Positions 1 through 13,100 of a stretch of 48,849 nt of DNA are shown here, in pieces. The notes under the pieces are model-generated. The model saw only the letters and a list, made by a program, of their open reading frames with translations, was not told where the DNA came from and ran no database searches. The first letter of the stretch is position 1. The number at the start of each line of letters is the position of its first letter. Source of the DNA: Dissophora ornata (Eukaryota > Mortierellomycota > Mortierellomycetes > Mortierellales > Mortierellaceae). The DNA is taken from NCBI GenBank assembly GCA_025201705.1, contig MU616725.1:1-48849 (forward strand), read 5' to 3'. Both the position numbers and the translations under genes were made by a program.

Positions 1-1273
1 AAAGAATGAATGCATTAATTTTCTCCTCGTCGTCGAATATCCTTCCTTTGCAGAAGACGAGACAACGATGAGATCCGTCTCTCGCCACGAGTCGTGTAAG
101 CTACGTTCTATCATTATCAACGTCATCACAAGGATGGCGTGCAATATGATATCTAGAGAACAGACAGGTTGCAATAAACATGAAGAAGGAGTGTTCTTCT
201 TGTCCAATAAATTCGGTCATTTCCTGCCAGCTGTGCTTTGAAGATCTGACACAATGTCCGACTCGCTTGAATACGGATTGTACAACCCAATGTTCGCAAG
301 ACTAGCCTGTTGTGAAACAGTTCCAGGGGGTTCTGCAATCAATTTTCGCACTCTTCACACCTTTTCAGCCACTTCTACAGCATCTCTCAGCTGCGCCTGA
401 CTTTATGAGTATGAGAGAGAATGATGATACATACTAGAGCAAAGAAAGTGCCGCGGCGCTGTGGGTATTAATGGCGGGAGGGACAAGGGGCGAGGGGCAT
501 GAAGCGAAGGCAATTCTGCACGCACAAAGTTTAACTGCCCCCTTCTCCGCCTGCCTCATTTCCTGGAAGAGCCCAGTGCCCGTTACACGAGGGCGAGGGC
601 GAGAGAGAGAGTGGGAAGACCATCCGCCAAAATCCATACAACTGTTCCTGACTCTCCTCTTTCACACTTTCCTTTCTTTCCAACCATACCTCAACTCCCT
701 CAATATCAAGACATTCGGAACTGTCGTTTATAATTCTCTCTATCTCTCGTCACCCAGGCACTTGCACTTCTCTATACGACTTGGCTATCGAAAATCCAGT
801 TGCGAGTTATAGGTATTAACAAAGACCATCTATATCCATCTTTCACCTCTCTCCTGTCACTACTTGAGCCACGGATTCTTGAAGATCAACGAATATCAAA
901 GTCCATAGGGGTCAAGGAAACAACCGTGCACAAGTGGTGAATAACAATCGATATTTTTCTGACAATAGCAATCCCGGCCATAAGTGACGATCTTGTTCCT
1001 GCGTTGACAGAATTATTACCGTCAACAGAAACCCACCAAATCCCTTGCTACTGGACTGATCGACGTCTTCCACACCATTGTATTCTTCACTGCATCCACA
1101 TTGCATTGAGGTCGTTATCAACCACGTGTAAGTGCGTATGCCAGAGGTTTACAAGTCTGGTGTTTTACAGCAGCGTTACTGACATTGCCGCCAAATCTAC
1201 TCCATGACAACAGGAATCGAAGAGTCAGGAACCGGGAAAATCACATTAAGCCATCAGGAATCCAGATATCAAC
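1..1273. other. Upstream non-coding region of the NLR-like gene
   Basis: No gene can be supported here. Short open frames exist on both strands (for example 471-812 on +) but they have biased low-complexity composition, no family resemblance and no splice support. The stretch from about 640 to 880 is rich in C and T, as in many fungal promoters and 5' leaders. It probably holds the promoter and 5' UTR of the gene starting at 1274. A further upstream non-coding exon cannot be excluded. Confidence 0.5.
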
Positions 1274-4200
1274 ATGTTCCGCAATGTGTTTTCGAGCTCT
1301 CTTTCAGTGCAACAAGCGCTAGAACTCGCCAATCTTCACTTGGAGAATGCTCACAATACAAAGGATCCTGAATTAGTTTTGACGTGCTGCAACTATGCAG
1401 AAACCACCTTGTCCCGCATGAAAACTGTGGCGAAAAAGACCGTCATATCTTCCTCGCGTGCAGATCATCAGGCCCTGCGTTCGGATGTCGCTGCCGCCTT
1501 CTTTGAGCACGGAAAGTTGTTGGACAGTTTGGGAAATCACACCAAAGCACAGGCCAGCTACAAGAAAGCAGAGAAATGGGGGTAAGTCAGAGATGATCTT
1601 TCTTGTTTAGAATGCTGTTATTTGTATGTGGGAGACATTCATCGCATTCATCACGTATGTCTAATTGTTCAATCGTATGTGACATACGCTACAGAGGGAG
1701 TGCTCAGAAACAACCTCAATCATCATCGTCTGCCGCCAAAGACCCTACACTTCTCGCTAAGGATCCCGCTAAAGATTCCACCAAAAACGACGCCAAAGAT
1801 AACGCTCAGAATATTTCAACAGTCCAGCTATTGCCCTCTGCTCCTGCTCTTCCTCTGACCCGCATCAGCCCAGCCCGCGATATTGCACTCATTCCTTCAA
1901 ATATATTTTCTCAGGACATGCATCAACCTCCTGACTTGAACAAACTACCAAAGGCAGAGGAACGTCTCAAGAGTATTTCTCAACTTGTATATTGTCTTGA
2001 ACTTTTACGAGCTTCGCCATCATCTGAAGACACTCTCGATCTGCCAGCACGCAAGTGGCTAAAAGCCATAGAACACGACACAGATGAGCAGGAAAGGTTG
2101 AATATACTGGCGACCAATATGCTCAGAGAATTCGCTCGTGACGAACTCAAGGATGCAAAGGCTGTCGCAGAAATCGTGTGTCTGGTACCGGTCCTCCAGA
2201 AAAGCGATCTTCAACATTTGCTCCTGCAGTTATTCCATGGCATTGAGCAAACCGAGATGCTAGATTCCGATTTGCTTGAAGGATTGGCACAACTGGTGCA
2301 GCGTGCCACCCCGGGTCAGATCAACGCCGATGACTTTGTCAAGATCCTCAACCTCATTAGCACGCGTTTACAAGGCACACACGGACAATCACCAGAATAT
2401 ATCAGTGGGTTGACTATGGCGGTGTCACACGTCCTGGATGCCATGGCCGATAGCAATGTCAAGGACTTGGATCGCGTAAAGCTGCATGGACCCCTCACCA
2501 CCTATTTGGACAGCCTCAAAGGCGACTCTGACCCTTATTTGGTCTTTCAAGCTGCCTACGCCTCTCAAGCTCTACTCTATGTGCCGGATAACGAAACACC
2601 TTGGCAAGCCACGGTTCGGCGCACGGGAAAGGTGGTCAAAGGCGTCTCAGGGTTAGTGAGCGCTGTGAAAGGTCTGGATCTCAATGGCTTTGTTGAAGGC
2701 TTGAGAGATATTCAAGAAGGAATATCTGGCGCTGTAGAAGTCATTACATTGCTCAAAAGTGCATATGATGATGTAACCTCGCTGGCCGAGAGTGGTCAGG
2801 ACTTTTTGGATTGCATGAAAGAGGGATTCAGCGTCAGTCGTAAACGAGCATGGTATCAAGCATTGCGTGGTGCAGATGTTTACCTTCGAAATGGTCAACT
2901 CAAAGAGTTCAAGCGATTGGTGTGCGAAGCGCCTTGCCGGCGGAATCTAGCCTTTCAATGGGGAGTATGCCAACGGCTTGGTCAGATCGCAGCCAATCCA
3001 GAATGCGACGATGACGCTCGCAACAGTGCTGTTGCATTCCTGGGAGAGATATATCAAGACGATGCGATCTGGGGTCAGCAAGTCAGCATCAAGCAATGGA
3101 TCCTTGATATCCTTATGCAGCTTGTCAATGCATCTGAGAATGCTCTGCAAGGTATGATAGAAGGGGAACTGAAATTTGATAGAGATGGTCGAATTATCGA
3201 TACCCGTTGGCAATACCCTAACGACTTCATTGTATGTATCCAAATTCAAATTTATGATATATCATAGTCGCCGAAACTCTACTCCAAGAGTTGGAAAAGA
3301 ATGGGGATGCCAAGAAGCAAGCATTATATCAAGCATGTCGAGTGGCGGGTCCAGGTCCACATCCATTGAAGGCCGCCTTACCTCCGCCAGCGTCTCCATC
3401 TCTCTTTGACCGTGTTCAGAATAAGCCCGACGTTGAGGTCAGTTTGCGCCAACTGAGGGATCGACGGTTAGAAGGTCGAGGGGGAGAAGTGTATATTCCT
3501 CCGCAAGCCAAGGCAAGCGTGCAAGCCAGTAATAACGCACGGTTCCCGTTGATGAACAAAGTCAATGAGTTCCTAAAGAGTGACCAGAAAAAAGTGTTTC
3601 TGCTACGAGGCGATTCCGGTGCCGGAAAGTCCACCTTCAATCGGGAGCTCGAGTGCAACCTATGGAACAACTACAGGAAAAAGGAAGGCCGAATCCCGCT
3701 CTTTATCCATTTGCCGTCGATCGATAAACCTGAACGTGAACTGATCGCCAAGCAGTTGCGGAAGGAAGAGTTCAGCGAGCCTCAGATCCGAGAGTTGAAG
3801 GGCTATCGCGAATTCATCTTGATTTGCGACGGCTACGACGAGAGTCAGCAGACCCACAACTTGTATACGAGCAACCAATTGAACGATTTAGGAGGATGGC
3901 GTGCTCAAATGGTGATCAGCTGCCGCAGTGAATACCTTGGTCTCGATTACCAGGATCGCTTCCAGCCTGCAGACCGTAATCACCAAGCGGACTTAAGTCA
4001 GTTTCAAGAAGCTGTGATCACACCGTTCTCCGAGGATCAGGTTCAAGATTATATCAAACAATTTGTATCTCTGAAGGCACCGCTCTGGCAGGTCACTGAC
4101 TACGTACAAGCGCTTGACAGGATTCCCAGCTTGCGAGATCTGGTGACGAACCCGTTTCTGTTGACCTTGTCATTGGACGTATTGCCGCGTATGGTCGATC

Positions 4201-7200
4201 CAGGACAGAATCTCGCCGCTACTCGTGTCACCAGAGTCGCATTGTATGACCAGTTCGTGGAGCAGTGGATGGAACGCGCCAAAAAACGGCTAATTGAGAA
4301 ACTTAGTGACCAAGAGAAGAAAGCCTTTGAGAGTCTATCCGCTGAAGGGTTTACACAGAACGGCATTGTCTTTCTGAAAGATTTGGCGACTGAGATCTAC
4401 GAGCATCAAGCTGGTAACCCGGTGGTCGAGTACTCGTTCTTTCGGGATAAGGGTACATGGAAAGAAGCATTCTTCAGTCGGGAGGACGAGAAGCAACTCT
4501 TACGCGAGGCTTGTCCTCTGAACCGCAGCGGCAACCAATACCGCTTCATTCATCGATCACTTCTGGAATACAGTTTAGCACGTGCAGTGTTTGAACCGCA
4601 AGACGCAAAGGACGGAAAGATGACAGTAGAGGCGAAAGGAGGGGCGTCGCGACGAGCGAGCGTCAGTTCTGGATACAGTTTTGAGAGCCAGGGTGCACTG
4701 GAGGAAGAATCCATAGCACTTGAACAGTCTGTGATTAACTCGCCCTTGGGACGGAAGAATTTAGTAAGCGAGCCATCGATCATGCAATTCTTGGTCGAGC
4801 GTGCTCAACAAGAACCTCTCTTCAAGAGCCAGTTGCTGGCAGTGATTGAGCGATCAAAATCTGAGAAGACGGATCTCAAGACTGTGCGGAAGGCGGCGGC
4901 GAATGCGATCACAATATTGGTGAAGGCAGGAGTACAATTCAATGGACAAGATTTGCGAGGTATCCGGATTCCTGGAGCCGATCTGAGTTACGGTATATTC
5001 GAATCTGCTCAACTGCAAGGTGCGGATATGAGAAAAGTCGTTCTTCGTAATGCCTGGCTTGATGAGGCCAATTTAAGCGAGGCCAGGATGGCGGGTGTAG
5101 AGTTTGGGGAGCTGCCATTTCTAAAAGAAGATCATATGGTTGGAAACTGCAGTTTTTCGCCTGATGGAAGGACATTTATGGCTACGATTGCGGGAGGCGA
5201 GGCCAGTGTTTACACAACATCTAACTGGGCGAAAGCTTGGACGATAACCGACCGTTCTTCTGCAAGTGGGAAAATTGTGTATTCACCGAAAGGCGACCTG
5301 ATCGTGCATGCCAATATGGACCACACAGTGCGCCTACGCGACGCGGAATCCGGAAATTACCGTCACATCTTCACAGGCCACACTGACATTGTGGCGTCGG
5401 TCGAATATTCACCCAAAGGCACTCAGATCGCGTCCGGCGGTTTAGATAACACGGTGCGGCTGTGGGACGTTGAAACCGGAGCATGCCTCCACATATTGAC
5501 GGATCACAGCGATGATATTTCCTGCCTCCAATATTCGCCTAATGGTGATGAGATCGCATCTCTCAGCAGTGACAATACACTACGTCTATGGGATGTTGGA
5601 ACAGGTGTTTGCCGTCACATTTTAGCCAACCATCGTAGCCTTATTTCGTACATTGTGTATTCGCCAAAGGGCGATCAAATTATGGCTCGTGGCAGCGACT
5701 TGACTGTGCGGTTGTGGGACGCTGGAACCGGAGCTCTCCGTCATACCCTAAATAGTCAGAATCGCTTGACTGCAAGTGCCGTGTATTCACCAAAGGGCGA
5801 CCTGGCCGCGATAATCAGTGATGACTGGAAAGTGCATCTGTGGGACGCTGAAACAGGAATTTGTCGCCACATCTTGACCGGCCATTGTGACAGAGTTCAG
5901 AGTGTCCTATTTTCGTCAAATGGCGATCAGATTGCGTCTTGTAGCAATGACAAAACAGTGCGACTGTGGGATGCTGAAACCGGAGTTTGTCATTACACCT
6001 TAAGCGGCCATAGCGATAGAGTCGAGACCATCGTATACTCACCAAAAGGAACTCTGATCGCGTCTACCAGCACTGATGGTACTGTAAGGCTCTGGGACGT
6101 TCAGACAGGAGTTTGCCGTCACGCCTTGACCAGTCGCAGCGGCTTGGATGGGAGAGTTGTATTTTCGCCGAAAGGCGATCAGATCGTGTCTCCCAGCGAT
6201 GACAAGACGGTACGACTGTGGGATGTTGACACTGGAGGCTTCGACCACACCAATAGCAGTCATAACAGCGCCGTGAAAAGTGTCGTGTATTCTCCTAGTG
6301 GGGACAAGATGGCTTCTGGCAGCGATGACAAGACAGTGCGACTGTGGAGTTTCGAAACCGGAGTTTGTCAACACACCTTTAACGGTCATGAATATCGTGT
6401 TAAAATTGTGGCATATTCCCCAAAAGGCGATCTGGTCGCGTCTGGCAGCGATGACTGGATGGTGCGACTGTGGGATGTTGAAACAGGGGATTGCCGCCAA
6501 ATCTTAGTCGGCCATAACAACTCCACTGGGTGCGTCGTATTTTCGCCAAGCGGTGATCAGATCGCGTCAAGTAGCGAAAATATAGTGCTGCTGTGGGACG
6601 TAGAAACAGGAGATTGCCGCCACATCTTAACCTGCAATGGCGTGAGTACTCAAGTCATCTATTCACCAACAGGCAATCAAGTCGCCTCTGCCAACTCAGA
6701 TGGGACAGTACAACTGTGGGACGTCGAGACAGGAGAATGCAGCCACATCTTAGACGGACACAGTAAGAATGCTCGGAAGATCGCATACTCACCAACAGGA
6801 GATAAGATCGTGAGCAGCAGTCTGGACGAGACCTTGCGACTTTGGGATGTTAAAACGGGAGAGTGCTGTCACATATTGGCCGGCCACAACAAGGCTACCG
6901 CGGATGTGGTATATTCACCAAATGGAGATCAGATCGCCTCAACCGGCAATGAGGACACAGTGCGTCTGTGGGACGTTAAAACCACAGAATGCCTCCATAC
7001 TTTGACCGGCCACAATGAATTCGTTCACACCATCAAGTACTCACCAAAAGGAGATATGCTTGTCTCTGCCTGTCGTGTCACATTACGTCTGTGGGACACT
7101 GTATCGGGTCAATGTCGATTGGTGATTCAAAATCACATTGCTGTGCTCAGTTTTGCGTGGAAAGTTAACTCCAGCGGCAATTATTTGGTAGCCGGCTGTG

Positions 7201-7562
7201 GCGATGGGTCGCTTCGTCTGTGGCAGTTGGTAGAGGATGAGAATGAGTACTCTGCACGCTTACATTGGAGGTCGCCGTCTGAGGTGCTTGCTGTGAGGGA
7301 TACATCTTTGCAAGGCGTGCAAGAATTAAGTCGGCCGAACATGCGGTTGTTGAAACAGCGCGGGGCCGTAGGGGAGCCTTGTCCGCCGTTGAGCTTCCGT
7401 GAGGCTGGCAAGAAGGTAGTCAGTATACTATCCGTGGCCTCTAAACTCAAGATGCCATCAAACCGAATGACGGCAGTGTTGGATAACTCCCTCACTGTCA
7501 AATCTCCCGTCGGGCTGTCAGAGGAACAGCTTGGAACCACAAATGTCTCTCGGCCGGCCTGA
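1274..7562 (+). CDS. NACHT / pentapeptide / WD40-repeat STAND protein (fungal NLR-like)
   Basis: A large signal-transduction ATPase with numerous domains, about 2,047 residues. Exons are about 1274-1581, 1695 to 3231 or 3235, and 3268 or 3291 to 7562. Intron 1 (GTAAGT at 1582, AG at 1694) fits phase exactly; the second junction is uncertain (see findings). Residues 1-100 form TPR-like helices, followed by about 500 unassigned helical residues. The P-loop GDSGAGKST lies at 3609-3635 (about residue 731), and a Walker B-like ILICDGYDE near residue 804 completes a NACHT core. Pentapeptide-like A(D/N)L repeats lie at about 4940-5120, then about 17 WD40 repeats to 7240 and a short unique tail. By family knowledge, such proteins oligomerise after the WD40 sensor binds a ligand, in non-self recognition or programmed death. 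No HET, Goodbye-type or enzymatic effector domain is recognisable at the N-terminus. The ligand and outcome are unknown. Confidence 0.9.
5125..7240 (+). repeat. Array of about 17 WD40 repeats encoded by a ~126-bp unit
   Basis: The coding sequence repeats with a period of about 126 bp (42 residues). The consensus is YSPKGDxIASxSxDxTVRLWDVETGxCRHILTGHxxx. About 15 units keep the LWD core or a close variant; the first and last units are divergent. The DNA is also visibly similar between units, for example the recurring LRLWD/VRLWD stretches from about 5450 onward. Two units (around 6540-6760) are one residue shorter. The count is enough for two closed 7-8-blade propellers. Confidence 0.9.
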
Positions 7563-8518
7563 GAGATGAGATTTGGTACTTGGGCTAAAGACTGGAAACC
7601 AGAGGGATCGCGGCGCCAGCACCGGCAGCGATAGGAACAATAGCCATGGTGAGCGACGTAACAAGCTCCCATCGATTCGCGAAGGAATAAAAAAGCAAAG
7701 AGCAATGACGATGCTGATAACTTTTTTTGGTGTAAATATTGGGCCGTCATCATTCTAATACGTGTTTGTCGCTGTCTCTGTTGCTTCTGTGGTAAGGAGC
7801 CATATATGTTAGCGCATGCGCAAAGCGATAGCCGTTAAAATATCAATGAAAAACTTCCATCACAGGCCGTTGGTCAAACATACCACCAAGAGAGGGGCAG
7901 CTCTCAATCCGTTGACGATATGGGTCTGGGAGGAGAGCGAAATGCAGCGATAGTAGAAACTGGACGAAAGGAACTATCAAACTGATGGTGGCCCAGAACA
8001 GCCAGAGTAAACCCTGGCTGATAATGAAGCTGCATTGGTAGTAAACCGATACCGACGTGAAGGATCTCCAGCATTGTGTATACTTTGGACATTCTTTCAA
8101 CCATGCTCCGTGCTGTGCACAAGATAATAAGTCTGGTCCAACAATTGGGTTATAGTGCAAAGCTATCCGAATTCGGACATGTGGTAGAGATCAGCATCAT
8201 TAGTCAATTGCTCTGCATTGCAGCGGTGTCCTCCAGCTGTGTGTGGGATATCTGTCTTGATCTCATGTGTGTTCTTGTGGCAAGGAAGCCACTACATACC
8301 GACTTTTCCAGTATTTGAACGTTTGAATTATTATTGCGGAAATTTTTTGATGCTGCTGATGTACACTACGAGTAAAAATAAAAACAAGAGGGACCACTGC
8401 GAGAAAGTGCCAAGAGAACTAATAGACCAACGCTGACTACGGCTCTGATGCATCTTCGGATGATAGTAAAAATACATAATACAAATAAAAATGGACGTCC
8501 CTGCCCTCCGTCCTCGCT
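7563..8518. other. Convergent intergenic region with a possible dehydratase-like remnant
   Basis: The NLR-like gene and the PHD gene point toward each other across this 956-bp gap, which should contain both 3' UTRs. On the minus strand at roughly 7850-8120 one frame reads SKVYTMLEILHVGIGLLP and the next frame reads SQGLLWLFWATISLIVP. Together these weakly resemble the LEILH...G and RLxLVW segments of 3-hydroxyacyl-CoA dehydratases (HACD/PTPLA). No complete gene can be built, so it is at best a frameshifted relic. An A/T-rich stretch at 8330-8500 may hold polyadenylation signals. Confidence 0.4.
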
Positions 8519-10839
8519 TCATGAATGCGCACCAAACTTTTCCTGGAATCGAATCAAATCCCCTGTCAGCTTGTCCATGAGCTCCATGCTTGTTATTACC
8601 CCCGGCTGCGCCATCTCAACGTCCCGCTCTGTAATGGCAAAGCGTGCTGACGATACCAGTGACTCACTGTCCTTTTGTTGCCGCAGTTGCTGCTGTTCAG
8701 TGGCTTCTGTAGGTTGATGTGGAGGCGTCAGCGGCTCATGTGTCGCTTCCGATTCAGGGGTTCCAGACCCATGTCGCTCATGTCTTTCATGGCGGCTATG
8801 ATGATGATGGTGATGATCGTGTATAGACAGCGGTGGCGTCGATAGCAATGGCAGAGTGTTCCGACCATCCATGGGCAGAACTTTGATGGTCATTTCCTTG
8901 GTCGCAACAGATTCCTTGATTGGTACCTTTGTATCCAACGGGCTACTTGGCTCCTGAAGCCCATCCATAGATGATACAGTGCTATCCATGCTCGATCTTG
9001 ACAGGTCGGGGCATACTTGGCTATCGCCATATATCGTCGTTGCGGAGACTGCAGCTGGCAACTGGAACAAGGATGTCTCCTTTACCTCCACATTCCGCTG
9101 ATGACACTGCAACGGTGAAAGATGGTGGTAATGACTCTTCGGCGATGATTCCTTCAGCTTGGGTGTAGACGTTGATTCATCTTGTGGTGAAAGGGATCCG
9201 CTCTTGCTCTTCCGATCCGCCATGTCAATCTGTACCCGCGAGATATAGTCCAGGAGTTGCTTAGCACGTTTAGTCATCTCCTGAATCGTCATCTTAGAGG
9301 ATGGGTATCGAACTGTAGCGGGAGCGATTGGAGCTATTGGCTGGGGTGTCTCTTCCGTAGCTGGTGTAGGGGTCGAATGCCGTGATCCATTCCGCACGCT
9401 TTGAACTCGATCACTTCCTCGTTTAGAGCATGATTTTTTAGTGAAGGCGGCAGGATATACTGCCGCAAGCACGGGCACCTGCTGGTGCGAGTTTGATTGT
9501 GAGCTGCTGTTTGGCGTCAATGATGGATCCTCGTTATTGTCTTTGCTGTGTATCTTTTGGGATAAGGATGAAGAGCTTGCCGTAACCATGGCGGTATCTT
9601 GTTCGCTGCCTGCCACTCCAGCCTTTTCCTTACTGCTAGTTAGAGGGGACGTTGCGGACCTTGATGGCAATGCTGATACCGACTCCTTGCTCATGCGCGT
9701 ATCTTGATGGGTTATGTTGTCTTCCAGGTCTGTGTTGTTACTCTCTGTCTTTTTCCGCCTCTTTGATGATACGCGCGGCGTAAAGTCATCGTCGAAGACG
9801 TCCTGATGCTCTTCGAACCACTTTTGCTGGGCTAACATCATTTCCATGGGAAGGGAGGCCTCCTTTGAGTTCATGGTGCTTCTCTTTTTGGTCGACTTTG
9901 AAATTGTACTTGATTTTGAATTTGAGATTCTGGCGACAGGGAGAATAAAAAAGAAGTGAATGGGGTGAGGAGTGTGAGAAGTGCGAAAGAAATAAGAGAG
10001 CACGCCACCGAAGTGGCGAGTCGTGAGCGAAAAAGCAAGGCTTGCCACGAGATTTTGTTGCTTTACTTACAGCTGGCCATTCACGACCTTGTATGGGTGG
10101 TTCTCGGGCCGGCACGAGTCACAGTAGTACTTGTCTGGGGTGACCTCGCCATCGCCCAGTCCCACGCAGGGGCAATGTTGCCACACCTTACATGTCTCGC
10201 ACTGAATCATGACACCTTCATGGTCTAGAGGAAACAAACCAATTAAACAGAATGAACTAAAGCAATCAGTACCCCGAAACCTCACACAAAGATGTGGCCT
10301 CATGGTTGCAGCTGTTCAATCCCAGAGTTCACACAAGTGCAATTTTAAAACAGAGTTCTCATTCGTCATGGTCCAGAGATAGCACGCATTCGCCCGCAAC
10401 GTATTTTTTAGCCGCTCGCTGAGATGAGTTCAAGGGAGTGCAGGTAAGGAAATGAACGTATACTCGAGATGTAGAAGGAAGCAAATGTACGAACAAACAG
10501 AACATGAAGGCGAGATAAAATGTAGGCAATGGAGGGAGTTGTGCGGCGAACAACGGTCACCACTAAACACTGACTACGGCAGCTGAAACAGCTACATGGG
10601 CACTTACGTTGCTGATTGCACACGCAGCGGGTCTGACCACCATCATCTTCTTCTTCCTTCTTCCTGCTTCCTTTGGAATGACCGCCGCGATTGCTTCTTC
10701 GAGGAGACGCTTTGTTTTAATACAAAAAAGGTGGGCAGTTAAAAGAAGTCCGTTAGTCGCATTGTCTGGAGAAGCAGGACCAAAGGATGTGTATTAGATT
10801 ATGCGGGAAGAGTTTTCATAAGCACTGAGCATTACCCAT
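8519..10839 (-). CDS. PHD-finger protein, Cti6-like
   Basis: Predicted 556 residues from exons 10836-10839, 10608-10709, 10071-10224 and 8519-9929, read on the minus strand; all junctions agree in phase and the sum is 1,671 nt. The first coding exon would be only ATGG, so the start is less certain than the rest. Residues 30-73 form a complete Cys4-His-Cys3 zinc finger: C30, C32, C44, C47, H52, C55, C70, C73. A conserved tryptophan precedes the histidine (KVWQHC), and this arrangement resembles Cti6 and related histone-tail readers. The remaining 480 residues are Ser/Pro/Thr-rich and probably disordered, with a His run (HDHHHHHHSRHERH) and a final short helical segment (MELMDKLTGDLIRFQEKF). 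By family, a role in an Rpd3-type histone deacetylase complex is likely but not shown. Orthology to CTI6 rests on the finger alone. Confidence 0.8.
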
Positions 10840-11964
10840 TGGAGTATCTCAAGGAGGCTAGTTCCTTTCGTCTTTCTTTTCTTCTTGTCGCTTCCTCGTA
10901 GTCAACTGGGCGAGAAAAGGCGTGGGGAAGGAAAGTGAGCGCCAGCTGAAAAGGCAGGTTTGTGGCGATGAAAATCCAGTATACGACGTGAGAGGTTGGC
11001 GGGGAGAAAAGAACAAGCGTAGGATGTTACAGGTGTGGATGGTGGGGAAATCGTCAATGGATGAAGTGAATGGCAAAAGCAAGGGATAAACAGCACGAAG
11101 CGGAGGGCAGGTGAGGGAAGAACGAAGAAGAAAACACCCACCAAGGATGGCCCTCAAAAAAAAACACAGCTCGACCGCGAGAGGTATTACTGTGACGTAT
11201 AGATTATGGGGCATGATAGTGTACTGCGTTTTATATTTATACACTGACAGTGCCTGCAATCACGCTTCGCAAAGCTTCTGAAGACAGAACATCAGATAAA
11301 TACGCCCATGGCCAGGTCATTGGTAAGGTCAAACGGTATACTTATTTTGCACTCTAAAATGCCAAGCGAAGTCTTGCAGTCATGACGAGAGGTCCGGCTA
11401 GGAAATACGGGTTTTCAGTCTTGTAGTAGACACTGGACCCTGCAGCAAGGGATGTGAGGATCAACCCTACTTGGAGATCTATATTATGGCTCAACGACAT
11501 TGATGGCGGTTATTTAAAATGACAGATTAGCGTCAAATTCCTTTCCTAAGAAGGTGCATGCATGGGCCAGAGGGCCAGATATAAATAAAGGACATCACTC
11601 TTTCTGATGTTATACCGTTACGCACTGGCCCAGACCGGGAGTGCACTCTCGTTAGACACTTGTGCAGGATGGCATAATAATAGCGTTGTAGGAGAGGGCG
11701 ACGCCGGCGAGGAGGCCGATCGAGGCAACAGTAAGCGACTTGCACGGCAAGGTGTCGATGAACGTGGGTGGATGGTCAGACACGTTTGTTCTTGCAGTTG
11801 ATCATGGGATCGACTCTGCATCACGTGGACTTGGTTTAGAAGACAACATTGGTGAGTGGGACACAGGAGAAGGCACGGTTCGCTCGCGAATCGCTCTTTC
11901 TTCTCTTCATCCTTCTTAATCGATTCAGCAACCCCCATTCATCCCTCGTGCTTCATTTACAACC
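10840..11964. promoter_or_regulatory. Divergent intergenic region between the PHD gene and the E2 gene
   Basis: The two flanking genes are transcribed away from each other, so this 1.1-kb stretch must contain both promoters. No conserved protein is encoded. Open frames on the minus strand at 10858-11259 are K/R/S/F low-complexity readings without family similarity. No clear TATA box close to either start was identified. Confidence 0.45.

Positions 11965-13100
<1,136 letters not shown>

Noticed and set aside
471..812. Open frame of 113 codons near the left edge
   Set aside because: Low-complexity reading of a C/T- and G/A-rich leader with no family resemblance, overlapped by an equally open antisense frame.
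6039..6500. Long antisense open frame across the WD40 array
   Set aside because: Mirror of the repeated sense codons; its apparent internal repeats simply reflect the 126-bp unit.
5125..7240. Regular direct repeats that could suggest a CRISPR-like or satellite array
   Set aside because: Repeats are contiguous, coding, 126 bp long and translate into WD40 units; the host is a eukaryote.
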